DNA of 64,000 nucleotides from DATFVA01 sp963811905 (GTDB lineage Bacteria; Bacteroidota; Ignavibacteria; Ignavibacteriales; Ignavibacteriaceae), in the NCBI GenBank assembly GCA_963811905.1, contig CAWETK010000020.1, positions 62,001 through 126,000 on the forward strand. The letters are read 5' to 3'. The notes beneath the pieces are model-generated. The model did no database searches, was not told where the DNA came from, and worked only from the letters and a program-made list of their open reading frames with translations. Shown piece after piece: positions 18,427 to 27,573 of the stretch. Position 1 is the stretch's first letter. The number at the start of each line of letters is the position of its first letter. Both the position numbers and the translations under genes were made by a program.

Positions 18427-19476
18427 ATGAAGCTTAAAATAATTTCATTCGCAGTGACCATTCTTTTCTTTTTAATTGGAGCACAAATTTCTGCGCAGAC
18501 AGCCAGGTTGCAGGTTATCCACAACTCTCCAGATGCGGCAGCCGATCCGGTCGATATTTATCTTAATGGAAATTTGCTGCTTGACGATTTCGGATTCAGA
18601 GCAGCAACCCCGTTTATCGATGCACCTGCAGGAGTATTGTTGAATTTAGGAGTAGCTCCGGGAAACAGCCTCTCAGTATCAGATACACTGGTAAACTATG
18701 GAGTGACGCTTGAAGACGGAGGATCTTATGTCGTAATTGCTGACGGAGTACTTGATCCGGGTTCGTATGCTTCGAATCCTGACGGCAGAAGTACAGCTTT
18801 TACATTGTTCGTGAAGACAATGGCCAGGGAATCTGCATCCGGTTCAGGAGTGGATTTCTTTGTAGTTCATGGATCCACCGATGCACCAACGGTCGATATA
18901 ATTGCCCGGAATACAGCCACCCTTGTTAATAATGCAGCTTACGGCGATATTACAGATTATATAAACGTACCGGCAGGAAGCTATATCATCGATATAACTC
19001 CCGGAGACGATAATAACACGATAGTTGCGTCATTTAATGCAGATCTTTCTGGACTTGAAGGAGGCAGTGCAGTTGTTTTTGCTTCCGGTTTCCTTGATCC
19101 TTCGATGAATCAGAACGGAGAACCATTCGGTATTTTTGCGGCTCTGAGTGACGGAACGGTCGTACCATTCAGTACAGTTACATCAAATAAAGAAGATGAT
19201 GCAAAAACTCCGGTTAAATATGGATTGCAGCAAAACTATCCTAATCCCTTTAACCCGGCTACAAACATCACTTTCAGCATTCCCGAGCGTCAATTAGTAC
19301 AGCTGAAGGTATATAATGCGATTGGACAGGAAGTTACAACCCTGGTAAACGATGTAATGCACAGCGGAAATTATTCTGTTGCCTTTAATGCAGCAGATTT
19401 TTCATCGGGTGTATACTTTTACAGGCTTCAAACCGAAAATTTCAGCTCAGTCAGGAAAATGGTCCTGACAAAATAA
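18427..19476 (+). CDS. DUF4397-domain T9SS cargo protein
   Basis: A 349-residue secreted protein. A signal peptide (MKLKIISFAVTILFFLIGAQISAQ) is followed by DUF4397 beta-sandwich units (residues 25-245; ARLQVIHNSPDAAADPVDIYLNG and the second copy beginning FFVVHGSTDAPTVDI) and a C-terminal T9SS sorting domain (GLQQNYPNPFNPATNI ... VRKMVLTK). The start at 18427 has AGGAG about 7 bases upstream and gives a clean signal peptide, unlike the in-frame ATG at 18394. DUF4397 domains are found in surface and sortase- or T9SS-linked proteins; their ligand is unknown. A strong terminator follows. Confidence 0.85.
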   Translation: MKLKIISFAVTILFFLIGAQISAQTARLQVIHNSPDAAADPVDIYLNGNLLLDDFGFRAATPFIDAPAGVLLNLGVAPGNSLSVSDTLVNYGVTLEDGGSYVVIADGVLDPGSYASNPDGRSTAFTLFVKTMARESASGSGVDFFVVHGSTDAPTVDIIARNTATLVNNAAYGDITDYINVPAGSYIIDITPGDDNNTIVASFNADLSGLEGGSAVVFASGFLDPSMNQNGEPFGIFAALSDGTVVPFSTVTSNKEDDAKTPVKYGLQQNYPNPFNPATNITFSIPERQLVQLKVYNAIGQEVTTLVNDVMHSGNYSVAFNAADFSSGVYFYRLQTENFSSVRKMVLTK

Positions 19477-19494
19477 TGTTGTAAAGTATTTCAT

Positions 19495-19522
19495 AAGTCC
19501 TGCCCCGGCAGGACTTTTTTTT
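19495..19522 (+). terminator. Strong rho-independent terminator
   Basis: Perfect 10-bp stem AAGTCCTGCC (19495-19504) / GGCAGGACTT (19507-19516) with a tiny loop, followed by eight T. It ends the DUF4397 gene's transcript. Confidence 0.9.
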
Positions 19523-19775
19523 GTTCTCCTGGTTTCTTTATTTATAGCCTTATAACTGCACATAAAAGTTTTAAACCGCGAAAAGAAATTTGTCTTACGT
19601 CTAATCTGTTTTATATGCAGAAAATTCCAGGATAATAAACTTATTGACTGATGGTAAATAATAACTTATTTTCCTTCAGTTACCTTTGATACTCTCCACT
19701 TGATTTTCATTAAATACGCGGTTCAGTGCCGTTTATTAAGTTACTTTATTCTGATTTCCTGATTGAAAAAGACAA

Positions 19776-22700
19776 ATGAATAAACCCGGCTATATATTAA
19801 TTATCTTTTTTATACTGTTCTTCATAAGGACGGGCAGCTGTCAGAAGATTAAATTCAAACATTTATCAGAGCAGAACGGGCTGTCAGAAGGCGTGGTTAA
19901 TTGTATGCTTGAGGATCACTTCGGCTTTTTATGGTTTGGAACCGAAGACGGATTAAACCGTTATGACGGATATAACTTCAGGGTATTCCGCAATGTTCCG
20001 GGAGACACCAATTCGCTTTCTGATAATAATATCTGGTCATTATTCGAAGACCGGGAGGGAAATCTCTGGATAGGAACCCAGGATGGTGTATTAAACTGTT
20101 TTAATTTTGAATCTGAAAGGTTTAAACACTTTAGTACCGTTTCGAATGATCCGGTGAGCGGGAACAGCATAACATGTATTTACCGGGATAAGGAGGATAT
20201 CCTCTGGCTCGGAACATACAAAGGAGGACTTTACAGGCTTGATATCAAAAAAGGAACTGTTAACAAGTGGACGCCGGATCCGGAAGATGAATCATCATTG
20301 AGCAATCAATTTGTAACTTCTATTTATGAGGAACCCGGCGGAAATCTTTGGATAGGTACGTATAACGGGCTATGTCTATTTAACAAATCATCATCTAAAC
20401 ATCCTTTTACCCGATTTTATCATAACCCTGCAGATGTTAATACACTGACAGATAATATCGTCTGGAAAATAGTCCCCTCAAGAGCAGACAACGAGCATAT
20501 ATGGGTATGCACATATAATGGATTGACATATGTGAATACCAGGAAAATGCTTTTCACGGGAATCATTCCCGACAAAAATAATGCGGATAAGTTCAGCCGC
20601 AGCATAAGTTCAATCTGTGAAGACTTTGCTGGTACCGATAAATATTTATGGATAGGCACATATGGCGGATTGGTTAAACTCAGTTTCAAGGAAGAGCTTA
20701 GTGACTTTATAGCTAAATCCAATCCGGATTCTCTTCTGAGAACAAATAGAGTTCAAATGAAATTTTACAGGTGGACAAATGAATCCGGCAATCCGTCGTC
20801 TGTTAAAAATACCCATATTAACAATATCCTCGTTGACAGGTCGGGGGTTTTGTGGATAAGCGGACAGGAAGGAATAGATTACTATCCCAGGTTAAAAGAT
20901 AAATTTAACTCCTGGGCTGTACATCCCGATTTTGAAATGCCTGAATTAAAAGATGTTCAGGCAATATGTGAAACAGGAAAGGATCTTATCTGGATTGGAA
21001 CCAACCAGGGAATTTATGCTCTTAATACTTCCGGGAGTAATTACGATTTAACCGGATTCCCGGAATTTTCTAAGATGAATATCTGGTCAATGGCTGCCGG
21101 TAATGATAATGGTTTATGGATTGGCACTTACGGGAACGGGCTGGAATATTTTAACGCGGGCTCAAAAAAAATAAAAAGGTGGAAAGGCAACTGGTTCGAT
21201 TCTTCCAATATAGGAAACTCATATGTCCGAGCTGTTCACCAGGACAGATCGGGAGCTGTCTGGATCGGCTTATGGGGTGTCGGTCTCAACCGGCTGAACC
21301 CGGAAAACGGCATAATAAACAGATGGCATCATGAAAGTGACAATGCACTCAGTCTGAGTTATGATGATGTATGGGTCATTTATGAAGACAGCAGGGGAAG
21401 GATATGGATAGGCACTTACGGGGGCGGGCTGAATCTTTTCACTCCGGCTCATGGCGGCTCTTTCCAAAAATGGAGCTTTAGTCCCGGGGAGGTTAAAGGT
21501 CTGAGCAGTAATAATATACTTTCTATCTGTGAATCCCGCGTGAATGAGCATGATGATAAAACAATTTTATGGATCGGGACAACAAGAGGCTTGAATAAGC
21601 TCATTGTAATGGATGAGTCAAATGGTAAAACAGTAACGCAGGCTTCCTTCAAAGACTATCCATCAATCGACAAATTTCAGACTATTTCGATTAACAGTAT
21701 TGAAGAAGACGGTAAAGGACATCTTTGGATAGGAACGAATGATGGTTTGATAGAATTTGATCAGACTGAAGGAATTCGTGAAACCTACACAATCTTTGAT
21801 GGATTACAAAGCAACCAGTTCAATCCTAATTCTGCTTATAAATCGAATGAGGGCGAAATATTTCTTGGAAGCGTGAATGGCTTAAATGTATTTCATCCTG
21901 ACAGCATTTATCATTCCTCATATAATCCGCCGGTAATGCTGACTGATTTCCAGGTGTTCAATCAGGCTGTCCCAATCCGGTCTGATTCACCTTTGAGATC
22001 TTCGATAATAACTTCAAAGGAAATAGTACTCGCCTATAACCAGAATGTTTTTTCATTTCAGTTCTCAGCACTTGATTATAATGCCCCAGAGGTTAATCAG
22101 TATGCCTACAAGATGGAGGGATTTGATAATGAATGGATATACAGCGGAACCAGAAGATATGTAACATATACAAATCTGAATCCGGGGGGATACACTTTTA
22201 AAGTCAAAGCAACAAACAGTGATGGTAACTGGAATAAATCTTTTTCACAGATTTCAGTCATAGTTACACCTCCATTCTGGGGAACGTGGTGGTTCAGGGT
22301 ATTGATCCTGATAACTATTATGGGTATTCTATATTCAGTCTACCGGTTTCGTTTAAACAGGCTGCTGGAATTAGAAAGACTAAGAATAAAAATTGCATCT
22401 GATCTGCATGATGATATAGGTTCAGCACTCACACGGATTTCACTGGAAAGCGAACTGCTCAACACAAACTCCGACCCTGAAAGCAGGAAGGAAGGATTAA
22501 GCAGAATAGGTAATATGAGCAGGGAAATAATATCATCTATGAGTGACGTAGTATGGTCGATCGATTCCAGGAATGATTCAATCGAAGACCTGATTAATAG
22601 AATGAAGGATTTTTCTTTTTCTTTATCTTCATTAAGGAATACCAGGGTTATATTTGAAACTGAGAACCTTAATATGCAGAAAAAATTAAAGGTTGATTTA

Positions 22701-22964
22701 AGACAGAATATATATCTTATTTTTAAGGAAGCCCTGAATAATACAATTAAATATTCTGTCTCAGATGAGATAAAAGTAGAACTAAAAAATATAGATGGGG
22801 AATTCAGCATGACTATCCTGGAGCCGTTATCTGATTTTAATCCTCAGAAACTGACAGGCCATGGTTTAAGAAATATGGAAATGAGGGCGGAAAGAATAGG
22901 GGGTAAAATAGAACTGCACAAAGGGGAAGGGTTGGAAGTAATCCTCAGAAGAGCAGAAATATAA
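19776..22964 (+). CDS. Propeller-type sensor histidine kinase (Reg_prop/Y_Y_Y/HisKA_3)
   Basis: A 1062-residue membrane kinase. A short signal anchor (residues 1-22) precedes two seven-bladed two-component-regulator propellers (about 25-740; repeats such as WIGTQDGVLNCF, WIGTYGGLVKL), a Y_Y_Y immunoglobulin-like domain (745-820, YKMEGFDNEWIYSGTRRY), one transmembrane helix (about 830-850), a HisKA_3 dimerisation domain with phospho-acceptor His878 (DLHDDIGSALTRI) and an ATPase domain with an N box (IFKEALNNTIKYS). The G1 box is degenerate: where DxGxG is expected the sequence reads ILEPLSDF, although GHGLRNM (G2) is present. The kinase has no receiver or AraC domain and no response-regulator gene beside it. 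It sits among T9SS cargo genes and may sense extracellular glycans or peptides. Confidence 0.85.
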   Translation: MNKPGYILIIFFILFFIRTGSCQKIKFKHLSEQNGLSEGVVNCMLEDHFGFLWFGTEDGLNRYDGYNFRVFRNVPGDTNSLSDNNIWSLFEDREGNLWIGTQDGVLNCFNFESERFKHFSTVSNDPVSGNSITCIYRDKEDILWLGTYKGGLYRLDIKKGTVNKWTPDPEDESSLSNQFVTSIYEEPGGNLWIGTYNGLCLFNKSSSKHPFTRFYHNPADVNTLTDNIVWKIVPSRADNEHIWVCTYNGLTYVNTRKMLFTGIIPDKNNADKFSRSISSICEDFAGTDKYLWIGTYGGLVKLSFKEELSDFIAKSNPDSLLRTNRVQMKFYRWTNESGNPSSVKNTHINNILVDRSGVLWISGQEGIDYYPRLKDKFNSWAVHPDFEMPELKDVQAICETGKDLIWIGTNQGIYALNTSGSNYDLTGFPEFSKMNIWSMAAGNDNGLWIGTYGNGLEYFNAGSKKIKRWKGNWFDSSNIGNSYVRAVHQDRSGAVWIGLWGVGLNRLNPENGIINRWHHESDNALSLSYDDVWVIYEDSRGRIWIGTYGGGLNLFTPAHGGSFQKWSFSPGEVKGLSSNNILSICESRVNEHDDKTILWIGTTRGLNKLIVMDESNGKTVTQASFKDYPSIDKFQTISINSIEEDGKGHLWIGTNDGLIEFDQTEGIRETYTIFDGLQSNQFNPNSAYKSNEGEIFLGSVNGLNVFHPDSIYHSSYNPPVMLTDFQVFNQAVPIRSDSPLRSSIITSKEIVLAYNQNVFSFQFSALDYNAPEVNQYAYKMEGFDNEWIYSGTRRYVTYTNLNPGGYTFKVKATNSDGNWNKSFSQISVIVTPPFWGTWWFRVLILITIMGILYSVYRFRLNRLLELERLRIKIASDLHDDIGSALTRISLESELLNTNSDPESRKEGLSRIGNMSREIISSMSDVVWSIDSRNDSIEDLINRMKDFSFSLSSLRNTRVIFETENLNMQKKLKVDLRQNIYLIFKEALNNTIKYSVSDEIKVELKNIDGEFSMTILEPLSDFNPQKLTGHGLRNMEMRAERIGGKIELHKGEGLEVILRRAEI

Positions 22965-23023
22965 AATATCCCCGGTCAATGCAGCTTTAATTCGAATAAA
23001 AAACGAAACTTTTAAATCCTCCC

Positions 23024-23041
23024 TGCATCATTATGCAGTTG
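23024..23041 (+). repeat. 18-bp motif, copy 1 (CATCATTATGCAGTTG)
   Basis: First of three related sites upstream of genes in this island. It is followed by CCGCAAC, so GTTG-CCG-CAAC can form a small hairpin. It lies about 70 bases upstream of the LamG cargo gene. Confidence 0.5.
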
Positions 23042-23109
23042 CCGCAACCAAAGTTATTTCATAGCATAGTCCCATAATATACTCCCAATATCAAATTAAC
23101 GAGGTAGAC

Positions 23110-24111
23110 ATGAAGAATGCTATAATGGTTGCAGCTGTATTCCTGTTTTTGTCCGGAAGTTTTTTTGCTCAGGTGAATGGCAGTGCTCTTTTATATAACG
23201 GTGTGAGTGACTATGTGAATTTTGGAAATTCACCGGTCTTCGATATTGATTCAGCTGTTACGTATGAAGTCTGGATAAGACCTGATACGTTACAATCCGG
23301 TTTCATTTTTAATAAGTGGGTAAATTTCCAGGAAGATAAACAACTGGTTTATTCATCAGGACATGTATCTTTTTATCTATTCAACACTTTCGCGGGTGCT
23401 TCACTTCAGACATCTGCTGCTATCCCTCTTCATGTGTTTACGCATATTGCAGCAACTTATAACGGTACAAAAGCAAAACTATACGTAAACGGCGTGCTCG
23501 ATACTATGAAGGATGTTATTAGCGGTGTATCCAACTCCGCAGGTAATCTTTTTATGGGATTCAATGCAGACCGGTTTGATTTTATAGCTCCCTTTACGGG
23601 GGCTATAGATGAATTCAGGATCTGGAATACTGTGCTGTCTGATTCAGAAATTCAGGCTACGATGAATCAGTCTTTGACAGGAAATGAGGAAGGATTAATC
23701 GGATGTTGGGATTTCGATGAAGGTTCCGGGACAACCACTGCCGATAAGACGATGAATGGCAATGACGGTACTATAAGCGGAGCAACGTGGTTAAATCCGA
23801 CAGAAGTAAATGATGAAACAGTTTCCGTACAATCTTTTAATATATCACAGAATTATCCAAATCCATTTAACCCTTCTACCAGTATAACCTATAATCTGCC
23901 TTATGAATGTAACGTTGAGATTACAGTTACGAATACAATAGGTGAAAAAGTAAAAGAATTGATAAATAACTATGAGGGTGCCGGCGAACATACTATAAAC
24001 TTTTATGCAGGCGGTCTCGCTTCAGGTATTTACCTCTATCGTATTAATGCTGCATCCCCCGGCGGCAGTGGAAATTTTATAACTACTAAGAAGATGCTCC
24101 TCGTGAAATGA
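23110..24111 (+). CDS. LamG-domain T9SS cargo protein
   Basis: A 333-residue secreted protein with a signal peptide (residues 1-20, SGSFFAQ), one laminin-G-like/concanavalin-like jelly roll (about residues 25-200: ALLYNGVSDYVNFGNSP, YEVWIRPDT, HIAATYNGTKAKLYVNG, IDEFRIWNTVLS, LIGCWDFDEGSG) and a T9SS sorting domain (ISQNYPNPFNPSTSI ... KKMLLVK). LamG domains bind carbohydrate or protein ligands. No catalytic domain is attached, so a binding or adhesive role on the cell surface is inferred. GAGG lies upstream of the ATG. Confidence 0.85.
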   Translation: MKNAIMVAAVFLFLSGSFFAQVNGSALLYNGVSDYVNFGNSPVFDIDSAVTYEVWIRPDTLQSGFIFNKWVNFQEDKQLVYSSGHVSFYLFNTFAGASLQTSAAIPLHVFTHIAATYNGTKAKLYVNGVLDTMKDVISGVSNSAGNLFMGFNADRFDFIAPFTGAIDEFRIWNTVLSDSEIQATMNQSLTGNEEGLIGCWDFDEGSGTTTADKTMNGNDGTISGATWLNPTEVNDETVSVQSFNISQNYPNPFNPSTSITYNLPYECNVEITVTNTIGEKVKELINNYEGAGEHTINFYAGGLASGIYLYRINAASPGGSGNFITTKKMLLVK

Positions 24112-24256
24112 TAAGCAGCCTGAAGGTGATATTAAAAATCCTCATACAGACGGATTCGGAACTCAGATATTTGTTTTCTGAACTCCGAACTCCGTCTTTT
24201 TCCCCGATCTCTGATTTTCGATTTCCATCTTTAAACCAACCTTAAAAAGGATTTCC

Positions 24257-24275
24257 CACATCTTTATGCGGTTGT
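24257..24275 (+). repeat. 18-bp motif, copy 2 (CATCTTTATGCGGTTGT)
   Basis: Identical over 17 bases to copy 3 at 24939-24957 and similar to copy 1. It continues into GCAACTCCGC, which can pair with GCGGTTG. It lies between the LamG cargo gene and the truncated cargo gene. Confidence 0.6.
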
Positions 24276-24345
24276 GCAACTCCGCCTAAGTTTTAATTTA
24301 TCAGAAAATTCCCTGATCCTTGAAGCCTTAAGCAGTGTATCTTCA

Positions 24346-24411
24346 ACGTATGTGGAACGTATCAGGGACGTATCAGGGACGTATGTGAGACGTATGTGAG
24401 ATGTATATAGG
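24346..24411 (+). repeat. Six 11-bp tandem repeats (ACGTATGTGAG/ACGTATCAGGG)
   Basis: Units start at 24346, 24357, 24368, 24379, 24390 and 24401 without gaps. Units 2 and 3 are identical, as are 4 and 5; the last unit has decayed (ATGTATATAGG). The array sits 63 bases upstream of the truncated cargo gene, in the 362-base gap 24112-24473, which otherwise holds only motif copy 2. An 11-bp period places every unit on nearly the same helix face. Confidence 0.9.
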
Positions 24412-24473
24412 AAGTAATAGGATCGGAATTAAAGTAATGGAGAAAAACAACATATAACGGAGGGTTATTTCAA

Positions 24474-24962
24474 ATGGGAATAAATAAAAATTTAATGATC
24501 GTCAGTTTTATTACTCTTGTATTGATCTGTGGATTGAACCGGAGTAATGCGCAGGCATTAAATGGTTCCTATACAGTCGGGGGAACCTCCCCTGATTTTA
24601 CAACTCTGCAGGATGCAAAACATGCACTAATTACAAACGGGATGTCGGGACCTGTAAACATTAATATCTGTCCCGGGATTTATTCGCGTGAAAATCCTCC
24701 GGGACCTGTATTGGTATTAGACAGTTCGATAGCAGGGCTTTCAGAGACAAATCGTCTTACCTTTCAGCCGGATGGAGCTTCAGGAGGTAATGCGGATAAT
24801 GTTATACTAAAGATTGACTGTGACAATACTACCGGACCTTCTGATAAAGAAGTTGTTTATTCCTTCAGAGATTTTGTAACCTTTAAGAATCTGAGGCCGT
24901 ATGGGCGACACAAGGATAAATTACCGGTTAAACCTGACTACATCTTTATGCGGTTGTTTTAA
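24474..24962 (+). pseudogene. Truncated secreted beta-helix-type cargo gene
   Basis: The 162-residue product starts like a large parallel-beta-helix T9SS cargo protein: signal peptide (to SNAQ), then LNGSYTVGGTSPDFTTLQDAKHAL and GPVNINICPGIYS, the usual opening of these proteins. It then stops without helix repeats or a sorting domain. The last codons (KPDYIFMRLF, stop) are encoded by copy 3 of the 18-bp motif, so the gene body seems to have been lost in a rearrangement ending at that repeat. GGAGGG precedes the start. A real short secreted protein cannot be excluded. Confidence 0.6.
24939..24957 (+). repeat. 18-bp motif, copy 3, at the end of the truncated cargo gene
   Basis: TACATCTTTATGCGGTTGT matches copy 2 (24257-24275) at 17 consecutive bases. 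It overlaps the last codons of the truncated gene and lies about 140 bases upstream of the delta-60 repeat cargo gene. Confidence 0.6.
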
Positions 24963-25094
24963 TAAATTACATTTAATAGACTGCAGTCAATAAAAAACTC
25001 CCTTGCAATTATCCGGAAAAGACTGGCGAATTTATTATTCAGCCCACACAATAATGCTATTTAATTCTAACTAACATTAACAAATAGGTGGTTT

Positions 25095-26705
25095 ATGATA
25101 TATCAATCGTTACGACTAATGAAGTACAGCTGGTTAATAATATTTTTAACCTCGATTTCGTATTCCCAGTATGCACTTGATCCTGGTTTCGGCAGTAATG
25201 GTATAACACAGGTTGATTTTGGTCCTAATTTCAATGATTCTCCTAATGATATGTTATTACTTCCCGACAGCAAGCTTCTGGCAGCCGGAATCAGTATAAA
25301 TTCCTTCGACTATTTTATTGCGATGACGCGTTTGCTTCCCGACGGGGAAATTGACTCTGCCGGTTTTGGTTTGAATGGAAGAACATTTCTTCATTTTGTC
25401 CTGAGGGATCAGGCACATGATATTGAACTGCAGTCAGATGATAAAATCGTAGTGGCCGGCACTGAAGCGGAGGGAAACGGAGGCAGTCAGATTACACCTG
25501 CACTTTATCGCTTTAATGCGGATGGAAGTCTGGATACTTCATTTGCGGACAGCGGGAAAATAGCTATCCGATATGATAACGTTTCAAGCGGGGAATTTTA
25601 CGGAGTATCAGTACAGCATGACGGGAAAATACTGGCAGCAGGAAACAGTACCGGAAATGCAAACGGGGGCGTAGCCGGGTTCGGGGCAATGCGTTTTTTG
25701 CCCAATGGGAATATAGATACAACTTACGGCATCAATGGTAAAGCACGAATAGTTGAGAATATTTTATATCATCCGATAGCGTGTCTGTTTTTATCGGATA
25801 CAGGGATTGTTATGGCCACCGTATCATATATTAATGGAATTGAGCAGTTTGTATTGGGTAAGATGGATAGTCTGGGCAACAGAGATACAACCTTCGGCGA
25901 TAACGGATTTGTGCTGACCGGCATTCCTGCAGTATATAATTTCACCGGGGGGGAATCACTTGCATTGACAAACGAAAATAAAATAATTTTAGCCGGTACA
26001 ACACTTGATTCAACTAGTCAAGATCTGTTTTCAGTATTTCGTTTTTCACTTCAAGGTTCTATCGATTCAACTTTTGGAACAAATGGAAGGACAGATATCA
26101 AACTAAGCAATTACGATATTGTGTATGATATGAAGATTGATCAGAATAATAAAATCCTGCTTGCCGGACAGGCAGGCAATGAGGCGGGGCTGGCACGTCT
26201 TAATCCCGATGGATCACCGGATACTTCATTTGCCCCAGGCGGAAAGCTTAGTATGAATTTGAATAACAACCTGGGAACGCATTATTTAACTAATTGTTTG
26301 CCGATGCAGAATGGAGATATTCTTGCGGGAGGATATGATTTCGCCAGTAATGCGGGCAATTTCATTCTGACAAAACTAACAATGGGAACAACAGGAATTG
26401 AATTGAAGAGCAGCATCCAGCCGGCCAATTTTGAACTTTTACAAAATTATCCCAATCCGTTCAATCCCTCTACTAAAATAGATTTTAATCTTCCTTCAGA
26501 AAGTTATGTAAAGATAAACGTATACAATCTGCTTGGAGAAAAGGTAAAAGAATTGCTTGATAGCCGTGAATCTGCTGGTAAGCATTATGCATACTTTGAT
26601 GCCGGGGACCTTGCCTCAGGTGTGTATATCTACCAGGTAACCGCTGAATCTGTTGCGGGTAAGAATTTTTTCAGAAAAGAAATGAAAATGGTTCTTTTAA
26701 AATGA
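25095..26705 (+). CDS. Delta-60 repeat T9SS cargo protein
   Basis: A 536-residue secreted protein with a signal sequence (residues 1-25), six or seven delta-60 repeats of about 55 residues (pattern LDxxFGxNGxxxxDF...Q-x-D-x-K-I-L-x-A-G; for example LDTSFADSGKIAI, DTTFGDNGFVLTG, DSTFGTNGRTDIKL) and a C-terminal T9SS sorting domain (ELLQNYPNPFNPSTKI ... MKMVLLK). Delta-60 repeats probably form a propeller; no enzymatic activity is known. AGGTGG lies upstream of the ATG at 25095; the ATG at 25119 is an alternative start. Last cargo gene of the island. Confidence 0.85.
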   Translation: MIYQSLRLMKYSWLIIFLTSISYSQYALDPGFGSNGITQVDFGPNFNDSPNDMLLLPDSKLLAAGISINSFDYFIAMTRLLPDGEIDSAGFGLNGRTFLHFVLRDQAHDIELQSDDKIVVAGTEAEGNGGSQITPALYRFNADGSLDTSFADSGKIAIRYDNVSSGEFYGVSVQHDGKILAAGNSTGNANGGVAGFGAMRFLPNGNIDTTYGINGKARIVENILYHPIACLFLSDTGIVMATVSYINGIEQFVLGKMDSLGNRDTTFGDNGFVLTGIPAVYNFTGGESLALTNENKIILAGTTLDSTSQDLFSVFRFSLQGSIDSTFGTNGRTDIKLSNYDIVYDMKIDQNNKILLAGQAGNEAGLARLNPDGSPDTSFAPGGKLSMNLNNNLGTHYLTNCLPMQNGDILAGGYDFASNAGNFILTKLTMGTTGIELKSSIQPANFELLQNYPNPFNPSTKIDFNLPSESYVKINVYNLLGEKVKELLDSRESAGKHYAYFDAGDLASGVYIYQVTAESVAGKNFFRKEMKMVLLK

Positions 26706-26741
26706 ATCTGATCTGAACCAAAAATATTGCTCTCCATAAAA

Positions 26742-26778
26742 AACCCCCGGCATCCTGTTTATTTAATGACCGGGGGTT
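26742..26778 (-). terminator. Terminator for the DUF4382 gene (possibly bidirectional)
   Basis: A perfect 9-bp stem AACCCCCGG (26742-26750) / CCGGGGGTT (26770-26778) with a 19-base loop. On the minus strand it is followed by six T; on the plus strand the tail is AATTAATTAG, so it works best for the minus-strand lipoprotein gene but may also stop the cargo gene transcript. Confidence 0.8.
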
Positions 26779-26790
26779 AATTAATTAGAA

Positions 26791-27573
26791 TTAAAGATTG
26801 ATAGTTCCTATGTCGGTATTATTGCCTGCAGTAACTTCCACACCTGTTACCACACTATCACTGTAAGCAAGGTTATCAGGATCGATATGAACATCGTAAG
26901 TGCCTGCAGGGAGAGTCATAAGTCCGAAGAATCCTCCGCTATTAGGAAAAGTAGAGATAGTATCAGTTCCGGACACTGTCCAGACACTGGCGTCAGCATC
27001 TAAAGGCAAAACCTGTCCTGAGATGGAACCCGAAGTTACCACGGGCATCACCCGTATAACAGGATTCATCATATATACACCATTTCCTGTTACGTGTATT
27101 GACTGCTGAGCATTAAAGTCCAGCATAAGTTCATAGAGATTGCCGGGTTCAATATCAAATTCATGAGTAAGTTTTATACCTGTCTGCATACCGCTCGGGA
27201 TAACTAAGGGTAAAGTATCTCCGTTTACAACCACGTTGCTTCCCTCGCCCAGAATGAGGCGGATCTGGGTATAATGTCCTGCTGTAAGAAAGGTATCGCC
27301 GAGGACAACGCTGGCGCCGTTTGTCAATAGAAGAAGGTCATAGGTATGGGGCACAGGGTTAACCACCATCCAGCTTCCTTCAGAACTGTCAGCCATGTGA
27401 ACTTCAACACGTGTGACGACAATATTAACCTGATCATACTGTGCGGGGGAGTCAACCATCGAGATTTTTAATTGCCCCTGGCCGCTGCCGGCAGGGTTGG
27501 TTGAATTATCCTCCGAGCAGCCTGTATAGAAAAAAAGAAGTATTACAGGTATTAAATAGATTAGTTTTTTCAT
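26791..27573 (-). CDS. DUF4382-domain lipoprotein
   Basis: About 260 residues with a lipoprotein signal (MKKLIYLIPVILLFFYTGCSED; Cys at about 19). A DUF4382 domain follows (residues 30-175: GQLKISMVDSPAQYDQVNIVVTRVEV, then HYTQIRLILGEGSNVVVNGD and YELMLDFNAQQSIHVTGNG), then a small carboxypeptidase-regulatory-like sandwich (SGSISGQVLPLDADASV to the end). The start at 27573 gives a canonical lipoprotein signal; the frame extends five codons further upstream without a better site. DUF4382 proteins are common surface or periplasmic lipoproteins of unknown function in this phylum. Monocistronic. Confidence 0.8.
   Translation of the reverse strand: MKKLIYLIPVILLFFYTGCSEDNSTNPAGSGQGQLKISMVDSPAQYDQVNIVVTRVEVHMADSSEGSWMVVNPVPHTYDLLLLTNGASVVLGDTFLTAGHYTQIRLILGEGSNVVVNGDTLPLVIPSGMQTGIKLTHEFDIEPGNLYELMLDFNAQQSIHVTGNGVYMMNPVIRVMPVVTSGSISGQVLPLDADASVWTVSGTDTISTFPNSGGFFGLMTLPAGTYDVHIDPDNLAYSDSVVTGVEVTAGNNTDIGTINL

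Noticed and set aside
22340..22810. 156-codon minus-strand frame under the kinase domain
   Set aside because: Antisense to the HisKA_3/ATPase coding region; a Ser/Leu-rich shadow.
23024..24957. Integron-type attC sites suggested by TTATGCGGTTGT and CAAC/GTTG arms
   Set aside because: The copies lack the long imperfect palindrome and paired core sites of attC, and there is no integrase gene in the window.
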